Source of the DNA: Rhynchonema sp. JSB1_4
Taxonomy: Eukaryota; Nematoda; Chromadorea; Monhysterida; Xyalidae
Assembly: GCA_030248065.1 (NCBI GenBank)
Contig: JASAMV010003408.1
Location: 1 to 64,000, forward strand
DNA length: 64,000 nt
Reading direction: 5' to 3'
Positions 1-12,459 of this stretch are shown in pieces. Positions within the stretch are counted from its first letter, which is position 1, and each line of letters begins with the position of its first letter. The notes beneath the pieces were generated by a model. That model was not told where the DNA came from. It saw only the letters and a list, made by a program, of their open reading frames with translations, and ran no database searches. Both the position numbers and the translations under genes were made by a program.

Positions 1-1327
1 AGTCTTTGAACCGAAGTCTTTTACAAGCGTCGCACGAAACCCGATTCCCGGTTGCCGATCTTGCCAAGAAGACACAAAGACACTATATTCATCCTTTGCT
101 AGCGTGCCAGTTCGAGAATTTGCAGAGAGCCAGTTCGCAGGAGGCACGTGGCCTATGGTGCCCGTCAACAGGTTAGAACTGTGGGCAGGCACCCAAAGCC
201 AAAATCACGCACTTTCCATCCTGGTCGGCCCGTGTGCGCAGGGTGCAGTGCACTTTCGGGTCCCGATCCGCTAGCTCATGGAAAACTCGTCGACAGAACT
301 TGTGCGCCGTGCGGAAACATGGACCTGGAATTATTTCGTGATCCATTATTCGGCAGCTATTGCAGAAAAATAATGAAACATCACCCACCCCTCAATACCC
401 TCCAAGTGTTCAACAAGCTGGTTCGATCCTGAGCTGTTAATATGTCGTCGAGTTTGCACACTTCCTGATTCTGGGGATACCTGAATGTTGAGAACAAAGT
501 TAGGAATGCCAGTGGCGTCAGAAAATGTGCTTTAGGCGGCTGGTGCACCAGGTCATCGTCAGTCAGCTAAAATGTACCGGCGATTTCCAAGCATGGTTGC
601 GTTCGCAAATCTTAGCTGTGATGGAAGGAACATCATAATGTTTTCGCCAACAAGCATTACCAGCAGCCACCCACTGTCACTGACCTGGCTGCAGCTCTGT
701 GCGTGTCCACATACAAGCGATTGAACTGTAGCACCGTGCGTGTGATGTGTGAAACATTAGGGTATGCCAACGCGTACGTACAATGGCGGCGTCGGCGGCC
801 GCACAACACGTACAGGTGGTAGACCAGGTCCATCAACATGATTATGCCAAACTTTGGATCTTGTTCCGGGTTTTATTTTTGGAGTTTAGAATTAGAATAT
901 TGTTGTCTTCACAAAAAAAGCTTCGCACCGACAGTTCTATGTGATTTGTAAAGGCAGAGCGGCCGTTGACTGACGCTTTGTTGGGGGCATGTGCTCCCCT
1001 GTATTTACCACACGGTTCCCAGATGGTCTTCAGAGGGAAGGCGTTTTTGGTTCTTGTTCCAAGGAAGTTAATAAACCAGCGTTTATGTTCTCTTAGAAAC
1101 TAAAGCTTCCCGTCAATCTGAAATATCATCAATTTAGTTAGCAAACACGTTTGCTCGAAGAATCGGATGGTGAATACAGGGTTATGTCGATGATAAAAAT
1201 AGTTTCTGCAGGCGGCACGCATTGACGAACAGGCGCTAACTGAGTTTGTTACGCGTTCTTGGCTGGAAATCCGTGCTGAAATAATGCAATTAGGGCCATG
1301 TGTTGTTTGCTTGATGTTTGATGCCGT
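1..1327. other. No supported gene
   Basis: I see only short open frames without splice support or family signal. One copy of the decamer TGATGTTTCA lies on the minus strand at 374-383. One copy of a dispersed segment of about 25-45 bp (GGTGCACCAGGTCATCGTCA type) lies near 542-565. Confidence 0.5.
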
Positions 1328-1885
1328 CCAATGGGTGGAATTCACAAAACAAAGTCAAGCTCACCGTCAAGCTCAACGTCAAAGTTCAACGTCAGATGTT
1401 TCGGCGTCACGCTGGCTCGTGCAGCAGACGCGATTTTCTAAACGAAGGGTCAACTTTGACGCATTCGTGTGTAAGACTGGATGCTTATCTAGCCAAAATA
1501 TTATTATAGGGATGTAACAGAAGCGTTTTGTGAGAGTATTTCTGAGTTTCATGGATTTCTGAAAAGAGGCAAAGAAATGAATAGACGATCACCAACGTGG
1601 GTGCAAAAAATTTTGACTGCGGTCACTGACCGCCACATTATTTCAATACCATTAATCAGAAATTATTATAACTCAAAAATAAACTTCTGAAACGCTTGCG
1701 CTACGTCCTTAAAATAACAGTATACCGAGAAACGCATCCAATCATGCACAATAATGTGTCAAAGTTGACCCTTCGTTTAGAAAATTGCGTCTACTGCACG
1801 AGCCAGCGTGACGCCGAAACATCTGACGTTGAGCTTGACGGTGAGCTTGACTTTGTTTTGTGAATTCCAGCCAATGTCTTTTCAG
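1328..1885. repeat. Foldback (inverted-repeat) element
   Basis: Two arms of about 150 bp, near 1335-1490 and 1725-1880, are near-perfect reverse complements. Each contains GTCAAGCTCACCGTCAAGCT and GATGTTTCGGCGTCACGCTG. About 230 bp of AT-rich DNA separates them. This is the layout of a foldback MITE. I did not find a clear target duplication, so the ends and superfamily are uncertain. Confidence 0.7.
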
Positions 1886-2633
1886 ATTCTGATGGTGTGT
1901 TGGATGTGGTATTTTTGTTATACGCACTTTGGGGGCAACGGCTACGACTTCGTCCAACATGAATTAAATACTGTATGTTCAGCTGGCTGTTTTCCAGAAA
2001 GGTTCACTTGTGGGCTCATAATCATGGGCCGCATGAGTTGACGACCAAAAGTTGCTGACGTTGGTTGACCACTGTACAATTAGGCCATTTCTGGGATATT
2101 TCGTCCTGTTGCCCTCAAGGCAAAGATGCTGGCTTTTTTGCCGGCCAACGGAAGTCACGCGATGCAACTGACGCACGCCAAGTCAAGATTTATCCCCTTT
2201 GTTGTGTTTTTTTTGTACAATGTGATGACACAAGATATACCCGCAAGCCATACAAATACATACATACATGTTCCTACCTACATTACCTTACATCAAGTTG
2301 TGGTTGCTAAAGGGTGTGTCTGACGTCTCCAAACCTGTTATTTTTTCTATCAAACAAAAATAATGCCTATTTCTCCTTTTAGCAAAATTCCACGTCCTAA
2401 AACTCGAAACCAACAAAATTACTTTCGTACTTTAATCAGTTTGCGGGCACAAAGTCTTCGGGTTCGGACTGAGCAGACGCAGACAATTTCGACACAAACC
2501 AGGTTCTGTGTGTTAAATGAAACATTCAGTGCGCCAACAATCAAGCTATTTTAGCAGCTGAAGCGTGTGTTGAGCGTTCGCGGGCATTGTATGGTCAGCT
2601 GGGCTGCGCTTTTGGTTAGGTTTGGAGAAATCA
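1886..2633. other. No supported gene
   Basis: This stretch is AT-rich with TACATACATA-type microsatellite sequence near 2255-2285. Near 2065-2085 there is a lone GTTGACCACTGTA that matches one end of the Tc1/mariner-like MITE found at 4725. Confidence 0.4.
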
Positions 2634-2641
2634 GACACACC

Positions 2642-3803
2642 CAGGGTTGAAAAAAAAACTTTTTTATTAGAGCACTGTTTTTTTTAAAAAAAACACAAAA
2701 AAATTATTTTTTTTTGCAAAAATTTTTTTAATTAGAAAAAGTAGCGCAAACGTCGTTTCAGGTGAAATGGAGGCACTACACAAAAATTTTTGAAAACTCA
2801 AAATTTTTCGTCACGTGACCTCTCACGTGGGGTCATCAACGCATGTACGAAGGCGATTCGGTTATTCTAGCAGGATCTGAACGTGACGTGGACTAAACAC
2901 GACCATTTTATTATCAGTGTTTGTCGGTAGTATAAATATCACGCGGACGTGGTGGCGACTAACTGCGTAGATTGTCGCAGAATGCTAAATTTGATGAGCC
3001 AAACATAGATGATAATGATTCAACGACGATAGGAAACGATTACCGTTTATGTACTGTAGATGGTAAATTTCTGACCAAAGGAGTGATGTATCGGAGAATG
3101 CAAAATATGCTCCTCCAAAAAGCAGCCACTGGAAACAAATTAGTTGTTCTGAATAAGCGCGCCGCATCTGCAGACATTTTTATTCATGTCTCACATGCTT
3201 ATACAAAGTGCGGGCATGATGGGAAATTGATTGAAACCTCATATTCGATGTGAATCCTAAGCTAAGCCCCAGGGGGCGTACTTGGCATTCTCCGGTACGG
3301 GTACCTGAATTCTCCAAATAGAGCCCCTGTGAATGATGCTCCCAAGACACTGAATGAAATGAAAAGTTTCTGTTCTATCTTGATCCTGCGCCAGTATACG
3401 TACAACTTGTATGTACACATGGTGACTATTCGTTTCCATACGCTCTGTATAACCGTTTCACAGATTGGTGGGGCTTCAATATAGAAAACTATGGTGCCGA
3501 AGAAGCATGCCCTGACTTATCATTTAAAAAAACTGAGGTCCATCACTTCTTTATGAGTCATTTTGGCGGTCAAACTAAGCGCCGCAGGCGCGATTTTGGG
3601 AAATTTGACCCTACTTAGAAAAAATTTTCAAACATTTATGCCTCAAAAAGGCCATTTTTGGGAGAATCAGGCGATTTTATTTTTCCGAAAAACTCGTGTT
3701 TTTAATTAAAAAAACAGAATATCCAGATATTCAAATGGCTCTTCAAAAAAAATTTTTTTTATAATTATTTTAATTAACCACTGTTTTTTTTGAAACAACC
3801 CTG
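2642..3803 (+). mobile_element. hAT-like non-autonomous element, copy 1
   Basis: The element starts CAGGGTTG and ends CAACCCTG. It is flanked by the perfect 8-bp duplication GACACACC (2634-2641 and 3804-3811), which is diagnostic of the hAT superfamily. The subterminal regions are long A/T runs that pair with each other. The interior carries coding-like stretches (an open frame about 2972-3250 and another about 3390-3560, containing YALYNRFTDWWGF) that I do not recognise and that are not a transposase. A second family member lies at 27118-27834. Confidence 0.9.
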
Positions 3804-3811
3804 GACACACC

Positions 3812-4290
3812 CTCTGTGTGCGATTTGATTTTTCTCAGTCAACAAAACAACTTTGCGAATCTAAAATTATAATGAAACAGGATGGAGAAAACTGTTGGTA
3901 AATTTTGCTGCAAAAAAAACAACAATACGAGCAAACCACAGACTGATAATCACACTAATAAAAAATGGAAAATTTATATTCAGGAATAAAAAAGCGGTAA
4001 GCTCATGAAAATATTTAACTGGTGAAGATTATGAGTCAAATACTGTCAAGTACTGTGTCAATAATCATGAATTCAAAGGGCTCATTGTACGTGACATGAA
4101 CAATTGAAAAGTTTTGTAATTTCACTTTTACATAAAAAGAGTGAGAAGCGAGTTATGCAACGTCGAATCATTATCACAGCGTGGAAGCTTACTTACATTA
4201 TGTTTCAATTCAAGACTTGTCAGTATCTCTGTTAAGCTTACCGTTTCGTCCCATTTATCTGTACACGAAAGAACTGTTATCGCCAGTTGT
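3812..4290. other. No supported gene
   Basis: AT-rich spacer between the hAT-like element and the last exon of a minus-strand gene. No conserved reading frame was seen. Confidence 0.4.
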
Positions 4291-4293
4291 AAG

Positions 4294-5580
4294 CTACAAC
4301 TCAATGATATCGACCCTTGTCTGCGGCTGCTGGCCAGCTGATGTTTCACTCGGAGTATTTATACCAGCTGGCGCATTGAGCAGTTCATTATTATTGCAGC
4401 CATTGAAGATCAATTTCGTGTCGGATGTTGTCGTTGTCACAATGTCAGCCGACACTTTTTCGATGATCAGATTGTTCGGTGTCGAAGAGACAGCGGTCAG
4501 CTGTTTGCGACAGTTCTGCCCGACACTCATCGATGTCGGACGGGCGCGTCGCAGCGGGGAATTGTGCGCCGAGCCCGTCGTTGTCTGCTGCCTGGAGCGA
4601 TGCTGGTCCTTGAAACTCACCAACGTTTCGTTGCGACGGCGCAGCGTTGTGCGACCGCTGGGCAGGTGACCCGCACCTGGGTGTGACAAAAGGGATTATG
4701 GCATCGATATTTTGGCTAACATTACAGTGGTCAACTGAAGTGGTCAAATCACTTCGTCAACTCACAGCAGCCCCCAGTGAGCTCGAGATAAATAATACAT
4801 GGTATTCGGGGAGAGTTGACGACACACTACAATGTGAGTTGACGAAGGGATTTGAATACTTGAGTTGACCACTGTAATATGAGCCCACAATTTGGCAGGT
4901 TACTGATTCCGGACTGGCAGCTGTTTTGTTTTGGAAACTGACACAAGTGATCCGCGACCTTTCAAGCTTGGTCCCGGGGTTACTTGGAGTCACTGCTAAT
5001 TAGTTGCACCTGATGCTTCCTGATTTTTCGGACCCCTACTGAGTTCCGATCTCTGGGTTCGGCGCCTTATGTTACACGAACAAATACAGTATGATCCTCC
5101 GTAGGTACCAGATTACACTGACGAGCGCCCAGGTGCACCGCCTGTCTGTGAATACCCTAGTCGTTAATATACAAGTCAAAAATGGGTGACAGAAAGGCCG
5201 ATAAAAATGCACTTCAGGTTCAATAATATTACTAATAATTCAATAAGACCAACCAGTTTTGAGTATGGTGCCGCCCCGTGCGCCTCCGGACCCGGCCCGT
5301 GCACTGGCACTGCGTTGTAGTCGATGATGGTGCACTTCATGTGAGTGGTGATGCGGATTCTCACTGGCCCGTACTCGGCCGTCCATACTGCGACGACGGA
5401 CGGGCCTGGATCGACCTCTCGACCGGACTTTCACACTCGCACTCCGTGTCAGACGTTTGCTGATTCTGGATGTGTGAAACGTCACTGGATTGTTGGTGGC
5501 ATTGGCTGGCTGGGTGTGGAGGATATTGTTGTTTCAATCGGAGTTTGTCAATTTCTTTTAACAAGTTACGCAATGAATAA
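4294..5580 (-). CDS. 3' exons of a minus-strand gene, unrecognised
   Basis: Two exon-like frames are visible. One, about 5350-5590, has a short helical segment (LRNLLKEIDKLRLKQQ) followed by a Ser/Pro/Gln-rich tail and a possible GTGAGA donor. The last, about 4294-4670, is Thr/Ser/Asn-rich, ends QTRVDIIEL and stops at 4294-4296. They lie downstream of the RalGAP-beta-like exons on the same strand and may be its 3' end. I could not connect the phases, and they do not resemble the Rap/Ran-GAP catalytic region expected there. They could equally be a separate small gene. A copy of TGATGTTTCA lies antisense at 4339-4348. Confidence 0.4.
4725..4874. mobile_element. Tc1/mariner-like MITE (TA-flanked), copy 1
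   Basis: A palindromic element of about 150 bp has inverted ends CAGTGGTCAACT...AGTTGACCACTG. The dinucleotide TA lies on each side (4723-4724 and 4875-4876), as expected for Tc1/mariner insertion. A diverged copy lies at about 35992-36145. Confidence 0.75.
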
Positions 5581-5689
5581 TACAGCTAAGTTCGACGAGC
5601 GTAAAAGTTGTTGATGACGGGTTCAGTGTAAAACACATGTCGCATTGTTCAGTAAGTTGATCATTTCAGTCCTAATCTCGCAAATTGAT

Positions 5690-8600
5690 ATTATCCGTCT
5701 TGATAGACCGGGCTGGACAGAACCGATCTGATCGAAATTATCGTGCACGAACACGTTCCCAAACATGCGACCCAACCAAAAAATGACAAACTCCGCCCCG
5801 TCGGCGGACGGCAAAGGTGGCTTGCGCGCCTCCATTGGTAACTTGACGTTCCAGGCGCCAGCGTCATATTACTACAACATGCCAATGACCTGTTTGTGCC
5901 ATAAAGCGGTGGTGGATTGTATTCAGCATCGACCAACGTTTCACTTTGTGTGCGCGCCCTGGCCTTTCTGGCCAACGGCCCGGCCACGGTGGGCTGCCCG
6001 GCAATGTTTGTCATCAACGAACACAATTTGCTGGACATTGCTATCGACTGCAGTTGGTCGTCTTCAGGATTGTTGTCGGATGTATTTGGCAGCATCGCCT
6101 TTTTCGACGCGTGGCTTGCGTCGATCGGACCTGGAAAGTGAGCGGGAGTGATTTTGCGTGTGCACAGTGTGGTGTAGAGAGCAGGAACAGTGTTATAGTT
6201 ACATGGTAATATGTCATCTGCTTCATTTTATCTCTGACGATGTCCACATGCACTGCAAGGCTGAGAAAACAGCTGAACACGAGCAGCTTGTGCACCTACT
6301 GTAGTAGTAGTTTGCCGGCTTCGGCCCGCCCCTGGGCACGTAGATTCGTCATGTTGACATATTGGTCCATTGGACTGGAACCCTGTGATCGGGTTTTCCT
6401 GATAGACATGATTCATCGCCCAAAAGAAACGAGCATTCCCCCTCCCCCCTAGACGAAAACAAAACGAAATGTTGAATCAGCCGTGATCTTACCCGTGACG
6501 GATCCTGCGGGTACCTTGGCGACTTTGGCCTTCATACAGATGGGGTCATCAGAGAGGCTGGATTGGTTGGCGAATCGCGCAGTGACCGTCCGTTGACTGC
6601 GACGTCCGGCCTGTTGTGCACCGATGATCCATTCTTCGGTCAACACCTTGACCAGTGTACGCCATGCTCGCATTGCGTACTTGTGCATCTGTGAGGACTG
6701 TGGAAAAAAATGACCAGTGTAAAATTTACTTAGTGATCGGCCACCGGTGTTGCTATGGGAAGAACGTTTCGATATTTACCGGAGTTTTCCGGTTACAACC
6801 CCCTCCCCCAAATAGGGGATTTTTTCGTTCGGGTAACCCATTTTGTGATCTAACTTTACCGATAAAAAAAGAGCTATTTTACATAATATTTCGTTCTTTT
6901 TGGTCAAAATCTTTGCCTTTCATGCACATAGAACCAAAATACAGTATATACGTACAAGGCGTTTATAAGACACAAAAACGTGTTGCAATCAGGTAGGAAC
7001 CATATTAGAAAAGTACAAAAATTTTACATGGGGCTTTATTCGGAAGATGGTTCGAATAAAGCCCCATGGGGCTCCATTTGGGAATATAATTTTCAAAATC
7101 CGATTTCGCACCTACTACCGAATAGAGAACCAGGGGATGTAGCCGGAAAACTCCGGTACAAATCCAGCGAATTTCTACCGGCACTGTTCTTAGATAGATA
7201 ATGAAATTTTTACGGTGGTCAAAGTTTGTGTGGTCAGTAATACATCAACGCAAAGGATATGTAGTTTAGCGCATTTGGCCACAAAGGGGCAGCATCCACA
7301 AAGACATTTTATTGTTACCAACTTCCAGATCAACGTGTTTCTGTGAGAAGAGCACCGTGCCAAGCGTACGACCGAACGCCTCCCAGGTTGTGTCCGCTAA
7401 TGTACCACGTTGGATAAGGCAGTAATGGCGTTTGGCTGAAAGTTCGACTTTGTCGTAACAGTCTGTGTTGTGATTATTTTTCAAAGCGACAGAAAATACG
7501 AGGTCCTGCCCCCAGAATTGTCGCATGATCAAATGTCAAAAGTTCACATGAACGCACCAATCTCGCGGGCACTTGGTATCGGCACCGGTCGATTGTAGGT
7601 GCCATTCAACGCGTTGATCACGTCGTCGAAGTAGCGCGTCAGGAAGAACGCGTGCGCCTGCGAACGGATAAAAAAATTGTATCAGGCCTGTTTGAGATGA
7701 CAATTTTTTAGACAAAAACTGAAAAACGACATCCATAAAATATGCCCCTTGTGAGAAACTAATTAATACTCGATGTCATCTCGGTGACCAGTTTGGTCCG
7801 GGTTTCGAGTTAATCATTGAACCTCAACACATCTTTTTTACAACGAACATGTGCCAAACGGCGCGTTGACGGAGGAGACTGATCATCACAAGAAATGTTT
7901 CATTTTCTGTCAGTACAACGTGAGCATGGCGTACGTTAGTCAAGGTGTTACCCATACACTGGTCAAGAAATGGGCCGAACACTGGTCAAAGTTGGTCGAA
8001 CAGTAATCAAAGTGCTTGCCAAACGCTGGTCAAAGTGTTGGCCGTACGCCGTTCAAGAAGTTGTCTATGCGCTGGTGTAGATATATGTAAACCGCACACT
8101 GGTCATTGTTTTGGCTGTACACCTGTCAAGAATACCATGCACCTACATGGACGGCGTCTTCGTTTCCATTCCAGTCCTTCGATTCCCTCAACAGTTTGTG
8201 CATTCGTTCGTGACGATCGGCGAATTCGTGGAACACACGACGACAAAATCGAAGCGCCGTTTCGTAACCGCGACCTGAATTAGTGAAAAGGTAATGTAAC
8301 AAACGATAAAGTCATATCAAATTCGGTGATCAGATCGAATCTGTCTGGTTCACATAAGTATTTTGATTTCAGGGTATTTTATGATTTGCCGGACGTTGTG
8401 ATTGATTCAGATTTGTTGTGGTCCCCGGGCAACAGTGTTGTTACGCTGGTCAAATATTGTGGTCAGTCAGTCAGTTTTATGAGCATCAGCAGGAACACAA
8501 ACACGAGAGATGACGTCATAATACGTATATGCCCCAACAAAATGGCAAAACGTACATACATACAGTAACCTCAAACAGCGGAAAAAACCATGCATGACCA

Positions 8601-8912
8601 AGTTCGCAGCCAATCCGAAAAGTGAAACATCACACCTTGCAACAATCGCCAGCTGACGAGCAGCGCTTCCCTGTCAACGCCCTTGAGCAGGCCGTCCAAC
8701 TTCACAATTTCCATATTGTCGGGGAACTTTTTCGCCGCGGTCAACATTTTGTAATTGTTCAATTTGAGAATGGCATCGACAATTCTCGGCTCATTCGCCT
8801 GTCGTTCTTTCTCCGCGGCCGCCCTCGCAGCCCGCCGTTCGGCCGTACGCTTTTTCTTGCCCGGATCAGTCGGCTCTTCGGGCGTTCTGCGCTTGAAGAT
8901 CGCTTGAAACAT
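5690..8912 (-). CDS. RalGAP beta-like protein, N-terminal part
   Basis: Proposed exons are 8912 to about 8633, 7657-7558, 7462-7323, 6697-6493, 6448-6296, 6130-5890 and about 5835-5700. The first five junctions keep one reading frame. I matched it by memory of the human RALGAPB layout. The order is: a VPIP stretch after DDVINAL, TTWEAFGRTL (compare ETWEVLL), a Trp-rich helix, ARFFWAMNHV with NPITGF, a basic Ser-rich linker, then RKPPLPS followed by FWLGRMFGNVFVHD. Ral GAP beta is the scaffold partner of the alpha subunit that switches off Ral GTPases. The C-terminal GAP-homology region is not seen in the window. The last two junctions are unresolved. Intron 1 begins GTGATGTTTCA or GTGTGATGTTTCA, a copy of the dispersed decamer. 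The assignment is tentative. Confidence 0.45.
7938..8130. repeat. Degenerate short tandem repeat in an intron
   Basis: About eight imperfect copies of a 20-25 bp unit like ACACTGGTCAAAGTGTTGGCC lie in the first intron of the RalGAP-beta-like gene. The copies are diverged, which suggests an old minisatellite. Confidence 0.5.
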
Positions 8913-9295
8913 CGCCGGTCAAAACGGTGGGGGCTACTAGGATCGGTATTTTAGCATTGGATTATTGCTGTCTTCACTTCATGCAGCGCCTCGTCGTTGC
9001 AACATTTGTGATAAATGGAGCAGATTTATGCCATGATTGAATAGAAGCACAAGTGCGCTGACCTGGAAATTTTAAAAAAATATTTTTTGCACTTTTGAAT
9101 CTCGAAATATCAGTCCAAAGCCGGCATGCGCTTTGTGGGCATCCGACTTTTTCTTCTGATTTTTTGTTCTGTGTTTTTTTTCAAGATTTGCAAAAGTTGA
9201 TCATCTGTGCTCTGATAACAACGTTTACACGCCAGTTTACAGCTGTCAAACAATGTAGGTACCTACTAGGTATGCTGTATCAATTCAAAACTCAC

Positions 9296-9358
9296 CTGGT
9301 CGGGCGGCACCCCAACCAAACCGGACGCCAGTGTCAGCAGCAGCACTCCCAAGTACAT
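9296..9358 (-). CDS. Possible signal-peptide first exon
   Basis: On the minus strand a 21-codon frame begins MYLGVLLLTLASGLVGVPP and runs into a strong GTGAGT donor. This looks like a cleavable secretion signal encoded by a first exon. I could not find the following exon before the next start at 8912, so the gene it belongs to is unknown. It may be a chance frame. Confidence 0.3.
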
Positions 9359-12300
9359 ACAGTACCTAAGTACAGTACTATGTGTACGTATGAACATACA
9401 GGCCTCTGGTTCAGATTCTCAAAGTCTCTCACAAACACACGCAAACCAGAATAACGAAAATATTTTGTGTATGACGTTCAAAGTTTGTGTATGAGCATCA
9501 AAACATGACCCGCTTGCTTGTCACGCTTGGCGCTTTGGCGGCTGCTGTCTGGGGCAAAAAAATTAGACCGAGCCAGAACGCTAGAGGATATTGCGCGTCT
9601 CTCACTGCAAATAAACACGATGTGTCAGTTGTGTTCACCGTGTGACACATCTCCTGTGCATCCGCCAGCCAAAGTCACAGAGGGGGCCCAAAGTCACATT
9701 TTTTAAATGACATCTCATACATACTGTACTTTCGGGTTATCATACCGTGTGACGGACTCCCGGTTTGTTTTGATGTGAAATGGATTGCGTATGTGCATGA
9801 CGTGATCTCTGTGAGATGTGCGGTAAAGGTGACCATTTTGACATGCAAAGAATTTCGAACAGTTAACGGTGGCCTGAAGCAATCACTGGTTTCTGGTGGT
9901 TATAATGGACAAATAGGTATAGGTATACATTACTATGAAGCGCTTGGCACATGATTTATAGTCAGTTAATGGTGTCAACCTAACACTCGACAGCACGCAG
10001 TATATGTGCACCTCAGTCGGCTTCCATACAAGAAGACTGCTTCGCGGGTGGCTCTGACCGGATCACATTGTGAGACGTTCCAGCTAATTCTATTATTGTG
10101 TTTTTTACATGCGCGTATCATCCAAACCAGCGCATCGCAAAACCAGCAACGAAACCGAAATTGTCTATTTATTCGAAAAAGCGCGCGGCGCGCCCCTTTA
10201 TCCCAACAGAGACATCCTGTTGCTTAGCCGTTGCAGCTGGGGTCGGCCACAGGGCCAGAAAGCGGTGCCCAAATTTTCACCAAAAATATGATTGCGCTCC
10301 TTTGTTTGTGCGTCTACTTGCCCCCCTCCCCCCCGGGCTACAAGTGGCCGCATGCGCAAAGCCGCCCTCGAAATTCAACGACTTACAGTGAGGATAACGC
10401 GACATCAGAACCATCACAGATTTGCAGATTTGGACGCGAATTTTGTTTTTTTTAGTTTTGGTGATGGGTGACTATGCATGTACAAGTTTGTGTCCAATTA
10501 TAATAGAGACCGTGCTGACAGACAGGAACATGCGCTTCGACAAAGAATGGGACTGAAATGAGCGGCGAACTTTTTTCTCTCTTGCCGTTTGCATGAACAA
10601 AACGTAATTGAAAAAATATAAGAAACACTGTAGCCCTAAAAGTGACAGCTGTGAAGACAGTACGAAAACTGTTAAAAATGGGCGTTAAAGAGGGAAACCC
10701 ATTGAATTGTGACAATCGGAGTGATTATTGAACAAAATGCACATTCCATTTCTGCATTGTTTAAAAATCTGGTGGAGTTCAGTTGTTGCCCAGACATTGT
10801 AACCTTAGTGTTCGTTCAATAGAGCCAAGTGACCCATCAATTGTCAATTACATGCAAATTTTTGCGACAAGAAAGTATGTATGTTTGTCCTATTTTTGTC
10901 ACAAACAGTGCTTACTGTTTGCGTCACAGCAGTGGAAAAAAGAAGCGCTTGCTCAAAACAGCCGAAATGGTCAGGAAGACAGCTTGTCATATCGGGATGG
11001 GCCCAGCTCATGTCCCGGGGACACGCACGAGCCTGCCCATGGTCTCTGATCATGTTATCCTGCTCTCTGTGCGCCCAAAACCGTCGCAAAAAGCAGGACA
11101 CGTCAAAAACTGGACGGATATTCGTGTTATAACCGTTGTTTGTATCATAGCTTGACTTATATATCCGGGTAGAGCTGCATGCATGTATATTTTTTGGCAA
11201 AATGTCGCGCCTCCCTATTACCATTATATCCGTCTATGGCAGGGAGGAAGTGCTGGATGTCGCACGCCGGGGGATAACCGCTGTTCGGGCTTTCTAGTGA
11301 TGGACATCCACAAATTCGCTGTATGCATATTGTCCACCATCGGAGTCACCCGGTAACCAAAATGTGCGAATACCCCAGCGAGCACTTTGAGGTGTATGGA
11401 ATGTGAGCCCATCCGGCCCTTCCGCAACACAGTGACTTATATATCGGTCACCAAATGTGCTGCTCTGGCTTTCGGGCTTCGCTTTTAGCCATTTAGCGGC
11501 TGACTATCAGCACATACACCCAAACTGCCAGCACTTTTTTATGGCTCATGTGACCGAGGCTAAAATGTTGAAAAGCAAAATGTCACCCGAATTCCGAGCA
11601 TACGCCTGCGCTTGCGTGTCCACAGAGATTCACGCATCCGCACCCGTAACCATTGCAAGTGTACGTGCAGATATTTGGGATCGTTTTTTTGGCTTGCGAT
11701 GCTGACGTGTTTATACGTGTTTGGATTACATAGTACATAAATCACTGAAATCCTGAGCGATTGGAACTGGACGTTACTGAAACTTTGTTCGTGAAGAGTG
11801 CGTTCATAACCACAAGTATAGTAAACGGGGTCGAAACTCCGGTTATTCAGGTTTCAGTCAAGTCGCTCGTCGCCACATAAACTATCTGGAAACACAAATG
11901 GTCGCCCTATTTTCTGTATAATGATCTGCACTTGACTTTCGCAAGCTGTCTTCATTTCATTGTTGCTGACAACGTGGGACACAGATTACACGCGGTCAAA
12001 TGTCCAAAACTGGAGCTAAATAGGCCACGACCAAGTTTACATAGATCAATATATTTTCAGGGAAGCAGCAAAAACAAACAGAAACAGTACCATGAATGTA
12101 CAGCAATATGACCATGTTTCAAAGCACAGAATAAAGCAGATCAATGAGTGTACAAGTGTCATGTGTCACACTGTGAAACCTCTACACGAAGCGCACAATT
12201 ATATTCGTACATAAGGTTGCCATTACTGTTGAAAACAAAACAGTTCTAAAGGATAGTACTTTGGACTGGTATGCAGTTCGCTGACAACGAGCACGCGTTT

Positions 12301-12459
12301 GGTCGGTCAGCCGATAATTTTTTCATATGAGGAAATTAAGTAAATTTTAGGCGGCAATGCGAACAATTCCGATCCTTATGCCAGCAAAGTGCATTTCGGC
12401 TATTAAAAATAATAATGGTCCAACAATAATATTTAGTCCCGCGGTACCATGATTCAAAA
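9359..12459. other. Long stretch without a supported gene
   Basis: Several open frames of 60-120 codons occur on both strands, but none has splice-site support or a recognisable family. A minus-strand frame near 11224-11430 (containing HLKVLAGVFAHFGYRV) is the most protein-like but has no partner exons. The decamer TATATATC recurs near 11155 and 11436. Confidence 0.4.
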
